Part shown: piece after piece, positions 1 through 8,725 of the stretch
Numbering within the stretch: position 1 is the first letter of the stretch
Layout of the letters: each line of letters opens with the position of its first letter
Origin: an uncultured Synergistales bacterium
GTDB taxonomy: Bacteria; Synergistota; Synergistia; Synergistales; Aminobacteriaceae
Assembly (NCBI GenBank): GCA_905233215.1
Contig: CAJODC010000011.1
Span: 1-33,138, forward strand
Reading direction: 5' to 3'
Length of the DNA stretch: 33,138 bases
Made by a program: the position numbers and the translations under genes
Notes under the pieces: model-generated
Told to the model about the DNA's origin: nothing
Seen by the model: only the letters and a program-made list of their open reading frames with translations
Databases searched by the model: none

Positions 1-1
1 A

Positions 2-121
2 CTGATTGCGAGGCCAGATTACAGGAGCCTGCTTAATGAGGCCGTGAGGCTTGGGGTCAGTGAGGGGGATATCGGGATTCTGTTCGGTGTTCTCGGAGTC
101 GAGAGGCCGAAGGAATTATAG
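2..121 (+). CDS. C-terminal end of an unidentified protein (partial)
   Basis: An open frame enters from the left edge and ends at TAG (119-121), giving 39 residues ending in VERPKEL. Its codon use resembles the neighbouring genes, and it stops 24 nt before the TTG start of the next gene, whose ribosome binding site lies in the gap. It is therefore probably the 3' end of a real gene in the same transcription unit. The visible part has no recognisable motif, so no function is assigned. Confidence 0.55.
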   Translation: MIARPDYRSLLNEAVRLGVSEGDIGILFGVLGVERPKEL

Positions 122-145
122 ATTTTGTGAAAGGAGGTGAGCGGT

Positions 146-907
146 TTGAGTTACTGGAGGAATCGTCTTTATTTCGTGAAAAACACATACAGTACAATTT
201 TAGGGCTAGTATTCTTACTAATTGGAATACCTATACTTTATAGTATTTACAATAACAGCACTTTTATGCTTATATATGGCAGCAATTCTAGAACGAGTGA
301 TGATTTGTTTTTTGATTCTGTTTTGGCTTTGTCGTTGACGATTTTAGGTTTATATTTTCTCATTACAGCGTTTTTAGCTCCCACTGATGCTGGGTATGAC
401 GCTGCTGTAGAGAATCACATACCAGCATACGAGCTTTTTGATTACGCTCTTGAGAAGCTCGGCCTCGATGAAACTGAAGTGCAGGAAATCGACCCTGTAG
501 TACTCGGCGGATATGAGTTTATCGGGGCGGACAAGTTCAAGCAGGGCAGGGACGGCAAATGGCGGAGCAACGTCTACGAAATCGTCATGCTTTTGTTCAC
601 ACAAAACGAACTTCACGCCTACACAGTAAGATTCATGACGACTGAGGATTTATTTTTGGGTGAAGGAACTGATACATACTTCTACAAAGACATAGTATCA
701 GTGTCAACTGCTTCGACCAGCGAGAAAGTCGTTACCAGTAACGGTTTCTTCGGTTTCTTCAGGCGGGAACGATACGTAAACTCGGAGGCTTTCAAGCTCA
801 CGACTAAAGGCGGTACGTCAATTACCGTACACATCAGGGACACGTCATACGCCGAACAGTCAGTTAAGGCAATGCGCGCACTTCTCCGCGAAAAGAAACA
901 GGCATAG
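146..907 (+). CDS. Hypothetical membrane protein with two N-terminal helices
   Basis: This gene encodes about 253 residues of unknown function. Two hydrophobic segments are visible at roughly residues 14-36 and 56-79 (counted from MSYWRN), followed by a soluble domain of about 170 residues rich in beta-type sequence, with a basic stretch (FFRRERY) near residue 209. The soluble part is probably cytoplasmic, an inference from the short basic N-terminus. I chose the TTG at 146 because AAGGAGG at 131-137 is 8 nt upstream. The in-frame GTG at 137 overlaps that Shine-Dalgarno sequence and is unlikely. A hairpin terminator follows the gene, separating it from smc. The first ~250 nt are distinctly more AT-rich, with ATA and TTA codons, than the rest. 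I do not recognise a family. Confidence 0.7.
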   Translation: MSYWRNRLYFVKNTYSTILGLVFLLIGIPILYSIYNNSTFMLIYGSNSRTSDDLFFDSVLALSLTILGLYFLITAFLAPTDAGYDAAVENHIPAYELFDYALEKLGLDETEVQEIDPVVLGGYEFIGADKFKQGRDGKWRSNVYEIVMLLFTQNELHAYTVRFMTTEDLFLGEGTDTYFYKDIVSVSTASTSEKVVTSNGFFGFFRRERYVNSEAFKLTTKGGTSITVHIRDTSYAEQSVKAMRALLREKKQA

Positions 908-927
908 CGTTTAACCGTCATCACAAA

Positions 928-964
928 GGCAGGGCGAAGGAAAAATTTTCGTCCTGTCTTTTTT
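928..964 (+). terminator. Rho-independent terminator after the 146-907 gene
   Basis: The arms GGCAGG (928-933) and CCTGTC (953-958) pair with one G-T, an inner GCGAA/TTTCG-like pairing extends the stem, and a run of six T follows (959-964). It sits 20 nt after the stop codon and upstream of the smc ribosome binding site. Confidence 0.75.
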
Positions 965-1000
965 GTTGCTGTATACTAACCGTGAAAGGAGGTTCAAATT

Positions 1001-4000
1001 TTGTCAATCTCATCACTAAAGCTGAAGGGCTTCAAGAGCTTCGGAGGCCAGTATGATTTTACGTTCTCAAGGAATTTCACGGCCATTGTCGGCCCAAACG
1101 GTTCAGGAAAAAGCAACATACTCGATGCCCTAAAATGGATTTTCGGAGAGGCTTCAGCTTCAGGTCTCAGAATAACAAGACAGAGCGATTTACTCTTTCA
1201 GGGCAGCAGCTCATCGCCTCCAGCGGAAACTACAGAAGTTTCAGTGAAGTTACAGAACGAAAATGACAGGGCTAACCTTCGCAGAATCTTCACGAAGGAA
1301 AACGGTTCAGCACTCTATCTTGACGGCAAAAAAATTCTGCTTCAGGACATTGACGGAGTGAAACAGCGTTTTAACCTTGAAGGCGAGGGCTTCGCTCTCA
1401 TCGGTCAGGGCGAAATCGCTCAGACAATACATCAGCGTCCAAGAGAAAGGCGAAGACAGTTCGACTCACTCTTCGGCATAGAACGCTACAGGGAAAAACG
1501 TGATGACAGCCTCAAAAAGTTACAGGACTCACAGTCAGAAGCTCAAAGAATACAAACTCTCATTGACGAACTCAAAGAAAGACGCTCCGTCATCGCTGAT
1601 GAGGTTGACATTGCCGTTCAAGCTCAGGGAATCATTGACAGTCTTGACGTTTTGAGACATGATTATTACTTCGTCAGGCGTTTCGCAAACGAAAAAGAAC
1701 AGGCCGATAATGATCTCAAAAAACATATCGCTGAAGTCAGGCTCGACTCTCTTGAGAAATGGCATCGTCTTTGGTCGAATGGTCTCGCTCATTATGAGGC
1801 TCTCTTGAAAAGTGATGACGATTACGACACAATGACATCAAAACTGAAGGAGATTAACGCAAAATTAGAGTCCTTCCAGCGCAGAGCCTTTCAGCTTTCA
1901 ACAGGTGTTAAGGCGATAATCTCAAGGCGTAAATCACTTGACGACGAAATATCATCGCTGAAAGTTCAGCAGTCTTCACTGTCAGATGAACTCAATGACT
2001 CACAAAATGAACAGTCGAAAATTCAGAACGAACTTGACGAAAAACAGCGTGAATTTTCCGAACGTGAAAAAAAGTTCCAGCAGTCTCAGGAAGAATATAG
2101 ATTAGTCAGCAAGAAACGATCAAATATTCTCGAAACTCTCGCCGATTTGAGGCTCAATCTCTCTCGCAACACTGCCGAATTGAACGCAGCGAAATCATCT
2201 TTTGAGTCTCTTTCAGCCGAAATAGATTCACATGAGCAGGATTTATCACGGCACAATGAACAGTTAAACAAGTTCAACGAACGCAAAAATATTCTTGAGG
2301 AAAGTTTCACGAAACTCACAACGGATTATCAGAGGAAGTCAGCGGAAATTCAAACGCTGAGGCGCGAACTTACTCACAATCAGTCGCAGTACTCGCAGAT
2401 TTCCGGCACTTACCCCGAAGCGGTCAGAATAATTCTCTCAGCCTCACAGAAGAATCTCATCGCCTCAAAGCCTAAAGCAGCAGCCGATGTCTTCACCTGT
2501 TCGAGTCCTGACGCTGCCGAAGCAATCGAGGCGTTTCTCGGAGGCCGTCAATACTGGCTCTTAGTCCGCTCAATCGAAGAGGCTCAAGAAGGTATCGACT
2601 TCCTCAAAGCCAACAAGGCAGGGCGTGTAACCTATTTGCCCCTCGAACGCTGCAGGCCTAGAGAACGAGATCACAGACTCTCCTTCGGCAACGGTGTCAT
2701 AGGCTGGGCGATGGATATTGTTGAAGTTGACGAACAGTGGAGGGACGCTGTGTCTCACTTGATGGGCGACTTGCTCATTGTCAGGGATTACAGGACAGGC
2801 GCAGAAATCGTCAGGAGCGGTGCGAAATTCCCTATCGCTACGGCAGAAGGCGACATCTTCTCTCCGTCCGGAACTGTTGCAGGCGGTGCTGTCCGTCAAA
2901 AATCAGGAGCGGTTACGGCACATCAGAAATCGGACGAGCTGAACAGGAAAATCGCTGACCTCACCGGGAAGATTGAGGACGGAGAAGTTTTGCGTCTGTC
3001 GTTACGTGGGAGGGCTGAAGAAGCTGAGTCGGAACTCGAAAACTTGAGGGACGAAATCAAAGCATTGCAGAGGAATATTAACAGTGTCAACAAAAATATT
3101 GACCGTCTCAAAAACGAAATGGCAAAAGCCCAAAACTATTCACGGAATTTGACGGCAAAAATCGAAGAAGCCTCCGTGAAAATTCAAAGCCTCGAAAATG
3201 AATTGTCAACTCTCCCAAGTTTACAAAGCAATGAGACTGACAGTTTTATTTCAGCGATGAGGAACGAGATTCATCTTTTGACCGAAAGACTAAGTGTATC
3301 ACGTTCGCATTGCGAGAGAATCATAGTTGAGGCCGGGAAAATTTCGGCCATGATTGAGCGTTCAGAGAAAGAAATTTCTGACGGTCTCGAAAATGAAAGG
3401 GCTGGACGCTCCGAACTCTTCAAAATCGGACAGGATAAGGCAGCATCTTACCGTGAAGGCGAAAAGCTGAAGCATGAAATCTCACGCCGTCAAAACGAAA
3501 ACGCACGAGTCATAAATTCAGTCAACAAAATTAGAGCGAAACTCTCACGTTCAAGCGAAAACGTTTCAGCCGTCAAAGGCAACATCGAAAATCTTTCGTC
3601 AAAGTCAGAACATTTAGAGTCGGAATGCTCGCAGATGATTGAACTTTGGGAGGAAAAATACCCTTACGACAGGGAAGAGGCCAGAACAACCGAAGGAGGC
3701 CGTGAGCTTACGTCATCATTGCGGAAACTTGAGAGAGAATTGAAATCTCTCGGTGCTTACAATCTCGGCGCAATCTCGGAGGATAATTCACTGTCTGAAC
3801 GAATCGAATTTCTGACAGATCAGCTTGATGATGTCAACACTTCAGCCGATGAACTCACAGCGTTAATCGCCGAAACTGACTCGGAAGTCGAACGCTCTTT
3901 CACGTCATCGATGTCGAAAGTTGACGCTCGCTTCAACGAATTGTTCACGAGATTGTTCGGAGGAGGCGAGGCGAGATTGACGCTTCAGGAAGGCGGATCA

Positions 4001-4351
4001 GTTTGGGACAGAGGGGTCGAAATTTTCGCACGTCCTCCGGGAAAAAAGTTACAAAACATTTCACAGCTCTCAGGCGGTGAACAGTCCTTGACATCAATAG
4101 CTCTAATCTTCGCAACTCTTGAGGCCGCCGGAAGCTCTTTGGCTGTACTCGATGAGGTTGACGCAGCACTTGATGAATACAATCTCGTGAGGTTCGCCGA
4201 ACTTGCTCGGGAATATTCGAAAACGATTCAGATCATCGCAATGACTCACAGACGCGCAACAATGGAGCGTGCCGACCTGATTTACGGCGTAACGATGATT
4301 GAGGCTGGATTGTCGGCGGCTGTAGGGATTGACCCTGAGAATTATGCCTGA
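1001..4351 (+). CDS. smc: Chromosome segregation ATPase SMC
   Basis: This is the structural maintenance of chromosomes protein. It forms a coiled-coil dimer that, with ScpA/ScpB, loads on DNA and organises and segregates the chromosome. The Walker A motif GPNGSGKS lies at residues 31-38. Long coiled-coil arms flank a hinge domain at about residues 465-625. The C-terminal head has the signature LSGGEQS near residue 1023, Walker B with LAVLDEVDAALDE near 1046, and a switch histidine in MTHRR. At 1116 residues it is slightly shorter than the usual ~1170-1190, so the arms are a little short. The start is TTG at 1001 with AAAGGAGG about 7 nt upstream. A possible -10 (TATACT, 972-977) lies between the upstream terminator and the gene. 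The 3' end overlaps the next gene by 8 nt, indicating coupling. Confidence 0.97.
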   Translation: MSISSLKLKGFKSFGGQYDFTFSRNFTAIVGPNGSGKSNILDALKWIFGEASASGLRITRQSDLLFQGSSSSPPAETTEVSVKLQNENDRANLRRIFTKENGSALYLDGKKILLQDIDGVKQRFNLEGEGFALIGQGEIAQTIHQRPRERRRQFDSLFGIERYREKRDDSLKKLQDSQSEAQRIQTLIDELKERRSVIADEVDIAVQAQGIIDSLDVLRHDYYFVRRFANEKEQADNDLKKHIAEVRLDSLEKWHRLWSNGLAHYEALLKSDDDYDTMTSKLKEINAKLESFQRRAFQLSTGVKAIISRRKSLDDEISSLKVQQSSLSDELNDSQNEQSKIQNELDEKQREFSEREKKFQQSQEEYRLVSKKRSNILETLADLRLNLSRNTAELNAAKSSFESLSAEIDSHEQDLSRHNEQLNKFNERKNILEESFTKLTTDYQRKSAEIQTLRRELTHNQSQYSQISGTYPEAVRIILSASQKNLIASKPKAAADVFTCSSPDAAEAIEAFLGGRQYWLLVRSIEEAQEGIDFLKANKAGRVTYLPLERCRPRERDHRLSFGNGVIGWAMDIVEVDEQWRDAVSHLMGDLLIVRDYRTGAEIVRSGAKFPIATAEGDIFSPSGTVAGGAVRQKSGAVTAHQKSDELNRKIADLTGKIEDGEVLRLSLRGRAEEAESELENLRDEIKALQRNINSVNKNIDRLKNEMAKAQNYSRNLTAKIEEASVKIQSLENELSTLPSLQSNETDSFISAMRNEIHLLTERLSVSRSHCERIIVEAGKISAMIERSEKEISDGLENERAGRSELFKIGQDKAASYREGEKLKHEISRRQNENARVINSVNKIRAKLSRSSENVSAVKGNIENLSSKSEHLESECSQMIELWEEKYPYDREEARTTEGGRELTSSLRKLERELKSLGAYNLGAISEDNSLSERIEFLTDQLDDVNTSADELTALIAETDSEVERSFTSSMSKVDARFNELFTRLFGGGEARLTLQEGGSVWDRGVEIFARPPGKKLQNISQLSGGEQSLTSIALIFATLEAAGSSLAVLDEVDAALDEYNLVRFAELAREYSKTIQIIAMTHRRATMERADLIYGVTMIEAGLSAAVGIDPENYA

Positions 4352-5066
4352 CATAACGTTTGATGATATTCTTTTCGGAAAGGTGAGACTGTTACAGCCT
4401 TCTCACGGTCCGCGAGTCAACATGGACACTGTGCTTCTTGCCGACTGGGTGAAAGTCCGTTCCGACACGAAGAGAATACTTGAGGCCGGTTGTGCTTCGG
4501 GGGCAATATCGCTCCTTCTCGCCCAGCGTTACGGGAATGTTCATGTTACAGGCGTTGAGATTCAGAGCGGACTCGCCGACATGGCCAAAGCCAACGCAGA
4601 GAATAACGGACTGTCAGAGCGTGTTACTTTCATCGCCGGAGACTTGCGGGACAAAAATTTACTCCCTCGTGAAAGTTTTGACGCTCTCGTAATAAATCCT
4701 CCTTACGAGTCACTCAGTGCCAGCCGTCAAAGCCCTGACCCTTCGAGATCGTCAGCAAGACTCGAAATCACATGTACTCCCGATGATGTAGCCGAACTCG
4801 CCTTCAGAACGCTCAAGTCAAACGGAAGATTATTCGCCGTGTTCAAGAGCGCAAGACTTGACACTTTCATGACAGCGATGAGGGAGAAAAGAATGATTCC
4901 GAAAAGATTGCGCCCAGTTTACCCTAAGAGGGGCTATAATTCTGCGGTGTTCCTGATTGAGTGCGTGAAAAACGCCGGAGAAGGATTGACGTTGATGGCT
5001 CCGTTGTACGTGAGGGGCGATGACGATAATTACACAGATGAGATCATGACGATCTACAAGAAATGA
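4344..5066 (+). CDS. TrmN6-like N6-adenine methyltransferase
   Basis: This is a SAM-dependent Rossmann methyltransferase of the TrmN6/YfiC group (COG4123 type), which methylates N6 of A37 in tRNA1(Val) in Enterobacteria. The exact substrate here is inferred. The N-terminal signature LLQPSHGPRVNMDTVLLADW matches the family pattern, the SAM-binding motif I is LEAGCASGAISLLLA, and the catalytic NPPY (N6-amine methyltransferase motif) occurs in LVINPPYES. The length of 240 residues is normal. I chose the ATG at 4344, which overlaps the end of smc by 8 nt, over the TTG at 4329. The domain begins right at MPDITFDDILFG. It is followed 10 nt later by the metallophosphoesterase gene, so it is very likely cotranscribed with smc. 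Confidence 0.88.
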   Translation: MPDITFDDILFGKVRLLQPSHGPRVNMDTVLLADWVKVRSDTKRILEAGCASGAISLLLAQRYGNVHVTGVEIQSGLADMAKANAENNGLSERVTFIAGDLRDKNLLPRESFDALVINPPYESLSASRQSPDPSRSSARLEITCTPDDVAELAFRTLKSNGRLFAVFKSARLDTFMTAMREKRMIPKRLRPVYPKRGYNSAVFLIECVKNAGEGLTLMAPLYVRGDDDNYTDEIMTIYKK

Positions 5067-5076
5067 GGTTGATAAT

Positions 5077-6144
5077 TTGTATGAGATTTTAGCACTTGGC
5101 GCATTGTGGTTTATTTGCAAAAAACTCAAAGAGACAGGCATTCCTGAATTTTTGCTGAGAATTTTTGCGCTGTTGATGTGTTTATGGCTGATACTGGGAT
5201 TCGTTGCAGGCTTTGATTTTTCTTACGCTGAATATGACTTGATGCCCTTCCACACTGCCGAGATTATCCGGGCCGTGAACATAAATGTCGTAATAATCAC
5301 TCTGTTTGCGTTCCTGTCATTCTTGGGAGTGAGTATTCTCACGAAGTTCAAGCCCTTCACGAAAACTAAAACGCTTCTTGCTTTGCTGTTGACTGTCTGT
5401 CTTGTCGCTTACAGCATGTTCGAGGCGTATAACGTTCAGGCGAGACATGTTACAGTGTCAACAAAAAAATTACCTCAAGGAACGGACAGACTCAGGGTCG
5501 TATTCATGACCGACATGCACATTGGAGGAGTGAACACTCTCACACACTTTGAGCATGTCATGAAGATAGTTGACGAAGCGGAACCCGACTTGATTTTACT
5601 TGGCGGAGATACTTTTGACGGCGATTTGGATTACAGAAAGAGCGAACTCGAAATGTTAAAGGCCGCTGGCGAGAAAGCACGTTACGGAGCTTTTGCGGTC
5701 AACGGCAATCACGAACACTACATCATTCTTGACGTTGACCACGAGAGAATAATCCGTGAATGCGGTTACGATCTTCTCATCAACGAACGCCGTGAGACTG
5801 CCGGAATAACGATAATCGGCCTTGATGATGTCAAATACGGCTGGATCACTCCCTACCTCGAAGCGAAGGACAGAGAACGCTTTGTACTCGTACTGAAACA
5901 CAGACCCGGAATCCCCAACGATGCAGAGGGAAATTTTGACCTTCAGTTATCGGGACATACTCACGGCGGACAGTTTTGGCCGTTAGGTTACTTCAAGGAC
6001 AGGGCGTTAAACAGCGTTCAGGGACTCTCACGGAAAGCAGGAGGCTATGTCTACGTCAGCAACGGTGTCGGCTTCAACGCAGCGATGATGAGATTGTTTG
6101 TTCCGCCTGAAGTTACAGTCATCGACATTGTACGTGAGGAATAA
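5077..6144 (+). CDS. Membrane-anchored metallophosphoesterase (YkuE/YaeI-like)
   Basis: This is a calcineurin-like phosphoesterase with an N-terminal membrane region. About four hydrophobic segments fall within the first ~125 residues, followed by a catalytic domain with all metal-binding motifs: MTDMHIGG (D-x-H), LGGDTFDG (GD-x-x), NGNHEHY (GNHE), LKHRPG (H) and SGHTHGGQ (GH-x-H). Relatives such as YkuE/YaeI act on phospholipid-linked substrates (for example UDP-diacylglucosamine-like), but the substrate cannot be read from the sequence. The start is TTG at 5077, with GAGG 8 nt upstream. The stop overlaps the rsmI start as TAATG, so the two genes are translationally coupled. The length of 355 residues is in the normal range. 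Confidence 0.88.
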   Translation: MYEILALGALWFICKKLKETGIPEFLLRIFALLMCLWLILGFVAGFDFSYAEYDLMPFHTAEIIRAVNINVVIITLFAFLSFLGVSILTKFKPFTKTKTLLALLLTVCLVAYSMFEAYNVQARHVTVSTKKLPQGTDRLRVVFMTDMHIGGVNTLTHFEHVMKIVDEAEPDLILLGGDTFDGDLDYRKSELEMLKAAGEKARYGAFAVNGNHEHYIILDVDHERIIRECGYDLLINERRETAGITIIGLDDVKYGWITPYLEAKDRERFVLVLKHRPGIPNDAEGNFDLQLSGHTHGGQFWPLGYFKDRALNSVQGLSRKAGGYVYVSNGVGFNAAMMRLFVPPEVTVIDIVREE

Positions 6145-6956
6145 TGCCGCTGACTCTCGTACCGACACCAATCGGAAATCTTGAGGACATAACGCTTCGT
6201 GCGCTTCGTGTTCTTCGTGAGGCCGATGTTATTGCCTGCGAGGACACGAGGACTTCAAGCGTATTGCTGAAGCGTTACAACATTCACAAGCCCCTGACAT
6301 CGTTCCATGTTCACAACGAGAATGACAAGCTCCCAGCGTTGATGGCGAAACTGAAAGAGGGCGTGAAAGTCGCTGTGATTTCGGACGCTGGAACGCCGGG
6401 AATTTCCGATCCGGGCTGGATATTGTTGAAGCGTGCCGCCGATGAGGGAATTGACGTTGATGTTCTTCCCGGAGCAAGTGCCGTTATTCCTGCGGTGCTG
6501 TTGTCGGGATTGAGGCCACAGCCGTTTTTGTTCGCCGGATTTCCGCCGGAGAAAAATTCCGAGAGGCTGAAATTTTTTGAGACCGTCAAGAATCTCAAGT
6601 GTTCACTATGCTTTTATGTTTCACCGCACAAGGCAGTTAAAGACATTTCGGACATGATAGAAATTTTCGGAGACAGGGAGTCCTCGCTTGTTCGTGAAAT
6701 CAGCAAACTTCATCAGGAAACTATCAGAGGCCGACTCAGCGTGATACTTGAGAAAGTTGCGACAGGCGTTAAAGGCGAATTGGTGCTGATTGTTGACGGA
6801 GCGGACGAGAGAGTTAATGATGACTGGAAGGAGAAAGCATCAGCCATGATTGACGAGGGAATGAGCGTCAGGGATATTGCCGAAGAAATCACATCATCTT
6901 ATTCAGTCCCAAAGAACGAAATCAGAAAGTATATCATCAGCGTGAAGGAACAATAA
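6144..6956 (+). CDS. rsmI: 16S rRNA (cytidine1402-2'-O)-methyltransferase RsmI
   Basis: RsmI uses SAM to 2'-O-methylate C1402 in the 16S rRNA decoding centre. It belongs to the tetrapyrrole methylase superfamily. Visible motifs are the N-terminal LVPTPIGNLEDITLRAL, the CEDTRTSSVLLKRY segment, the SAM site SDAGTPGISDPG, PGASAVIPAVLLSGL and FAGFPPEK. The C-terminal tail carries the short helical domain usual in the family. Its length of 270 residues is typical. It begins at an ATG overlapping the phosphoesterase stop codon by one base and appears to be the last gene of the smc-to-rsmI unit. A 90-nt gap with a new promoter follows. Confidence 0.96.
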   Translation: MPLTLVPTPIGNLEDITLRALRVLREADVIACEDTRTSSVLLKRYNIHKPLTSFHVHNENDKLPALMAKLKEGVKVAVISDAGTPGISDPGWILLKRAADEGIDVDVLPGASAVIPAVLLSGLRPQPFLFAGFPPEKNSERLKFFETVKNLKCSLCFYVSPHKAVKDISDMIEIFGDRESSLVREISKLHQETIRGRLSVILEKVATGVKGELVLIVDGADERVNDDWKEKASAMIDEGMSVRDIAEEITSSYSVPKNEIRKYIISVKEQ

Positions 6957-6984
6957 ATTTCTTAATCAATACAAACTTTCACTA

Positions 6985-7013
6985 TTTCAGGCTTTATCGT
7001 CAATGTGTATAAT
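6985..7013 (+). promoter_or_regulatory. Candidate promoter of the pst operon
   Basis: A perfect -10 TATAAT lies at 7008-7013, with a weak -35 (TTTCAG, 6985-6990) at 17 bp. The region just upstream contains TCAC/TCAG/GTCA-like words that could be a Pho-type operator, but they do not form a clear direct repeat, so control by phosphate starvation is only inferred from the genes downstream. Confidence 0.45.
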
Positions 7014-7046
7014 CAGTATATTCTAAACAAAAAGGAGTCTTTCACG

Positions 7047-7877
7047 ATGAAAGCAATTAAAGCGTTACTGTGTGTGTTGTTTTTGTTCATTGCGTCAGTA
7101 TCATTTGCTGACCCTCTTGAACCGTTCAAAAATCTCGAAGGCACTATCGATATTGCTGGCGGTACCGCTCACATTCCAGTGATGACACAGGCAGCTAAGG
7201 ACATAATGACGTTCAACCCGAAAATCCGAATCACTGTCGCAGGAGGCGGAAGCGGAGTCGGAGTTAAGCAGGTCGGCGAAGGTCTCGCTGCTATCGGCAA
7301 CACAGGCCGTCCCCTGAAAGAGTCAGAGATCGAAAAATACGGCCTCAAGTCATGGCCATTCGCTATTGACGGAGTAGCTCTCGCCGTTCACCCTGACAAC
7401 CCCGTTAAAGCCCTCACAACGGAACAGGTCAGAGACATCTATTCAGGGAAAGTCCGAAACTGGAAAGAACTTGGCGGAATTGACGGAACGATTGACCTCT
7501 ACGGACGTGAAGACGGAAGCGGAACACGTGAGACATTCACCGATAAACTTTTCGGAAAAGGCGAGCTTTCACCCGAAGTCAACACAGTGAACTCAAACGG
7601 AGCAATGAAAACAGCAATCGCTCAGGATAAACGAGCTATCGGTTACGTTGGAATAGGCCATCTCGATTCGTCAATCTCAGGCGTTGCCATTGACGGCCAT
7701 GTACCCTCACAGGCAAACGCAGCGTCAGGCGAATATCCTGTTGTCCGCAATCTTTACATGAACACTAAGGGCGAACCTACAGGACTCACGGCGGCGTTCA
7801 TCGGTTACATTTACAGCGAACCGGGAGCGAAGATCATCGAGAAGAGCGGTTACATTCCGATTCCGAGAGCTGAATAA
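7047..7877 (+). CDS. pstS: Phosphate ABC transporter, substrate-binding protein PstS
   Basis: PstS is the periplasmic phosphate-binding protein of the high-affinity PstSCAB importer. A signal peptide spans about residues 1-21 (basic MKAIK, a hydrophobic core, cleavage after SFA); there is no lipobox cysteine. Phosphate-contact motifs are present: IAGGTAHIP near the N-terminus, GGGSGVGVKQ, and GREDGSGTRETF, which is the classic PstS anion-binding loop. The mature length of about 255 residues is on the short side but complete. I chose ATG at 7047, preceded by AAAGGAG, over an upstream in-frame codon at 7005, because the signal peptide starts there. The stop overlaps the pstC start as TAATG. Confidence 0.93.
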   Translation: MKAIKALLCVLFLFIASVSFADPLEPFKNLEGTIDIAGGTAHIPVMTQAAKDIMTFNPKIRITVAGGGSGVGVKQVGEGLAAIGNTGRPLKESEIEKYGLKSWPFAIDGVALAVHPDNPVKALTTEQVRDIYSGKVRNWKELGGIDGTIDLYGREDGSGTRETFTDKLFGKGELSPEVNTVNSNGAMKTAIAQDKRAIGYVGIGHLDSSISGVAIDGHVPSQANAASGEYPVVRNLYMNTKGEPTGLTAAFIGYIYSEPGAKIIEKSGYIPIPRAE

Positions 7878-8725
7878 TGAACGCTGGCAAAAGTCCCCTT
7901 TTCCTGAAGGCACTGGCTCTCTCAGTGTCTGGAATTTTGGGAACTGTAACAGCTTTCATCATAGTCTCAGGAATCGAGGCAGTAATAGGGGGTCAAGGCT
8001 TTTCGTTCTTCAGCAGTGTGTGGAATCCTAACGCCGGTCATTTCGGAATACTCCCGATGATTCACGCAAGCGTTCTTTTAGCGGTGTCATCGCTTTGTGT
8101 AGGCTGGCTGTTGTCGCTCGGCTGCTGCTGCGTGATGAATGGTCTTGCTCCGAAGTATATCGCTGACGCTATGATGATGATTTTGACGGTAATGACGGCG
8201 ATGCCTACGGTGGTTTACGGTTTCGCCGCCGTTTTTCTTCTTGTTCCAGTCATACGCGAGGCGTTCGGCGGAAGCGGTTTCTGCTGGCTTTCGGCCGGAA
8301 TGATACTGGCTCTTCAGAGTGTACCGACAATGACGCTGGTGATGGACGCTTCAGTACGTTCGCTCTCATCGCAGACCAGAATCACCGCCGAGACTCTCGG
8401 AATGACTCCGGCACAGCATCTTTGCAGGGTAGTTCTTCCGTCATCGTCAAAAGCTCTTTTGTCGTCGGCAATTCTAGGACTCGGACGCTGTGCTGGCGAT
8501 GCGTTGCTTCCCGTCATGCTGGCCGGAAACGCTGTGAGATTCGCATCGTCTCCGCTGGACTCGATGAGGACATTGACGGCTCACATCTCGCTTGTTCTTT
8601 CGTCCGACATCGGAGGAGGCGAACACTTATCGCTGTTACTGTCGGGGGCATTGCTTCTGGCTTTCTGCGGAACTGTGAGCATCATATCAGGTTCAATCAT
8701 CAGGAGACGCAAGCATGAAGCGTGA
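7877..8725 (+). CDS. pstC: Phosphate ABC transporter permease PstC
   Basis: PstC is one of two inner-membrane permease subunits of the phosphate importer. Six hydrophobic segments are seen, beginning with ALALSVSGILGTVTAFII. The cytoplasmic EAA loop that docks the ATPase reads AETLGMTPAQHLCRVVLPSS, and is followed by the PstC-like ILGLGRCAGDALLPVMLAGN segment. The length of 282 residues is normal. The start codon overlaps the pstS stop by one base, and the 3' end overlaps pstA by 11 nt. The order S-C-A-B supports assignment as PstC rather than PstA. Confidence 0.9.
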   Translation: MNAGKSPLFLKALALSVSGILGTVTAFIIVSGIEAVIGGQGFSFFSSVWNPNAGHFGILPMIHASVLLAVSSLCVGWLLSLGCCCVMNGLAPKYIADAMMMILTVMTAMPTVVYGFAAVFLLVPVIREAFGGSGFCWLSAGMILALQSVPTMTLVMDASVRSLSSQTRITAETLGMTPAQHLCRVVLPSSSKALLSSAILGLGRCAGDALLPVMLAGNAVRFASSPLDSMRTLTAHISLVLSSDIGGGEHLSLLLSGALLLAFCGTVSIISGSIIRRRKHEA

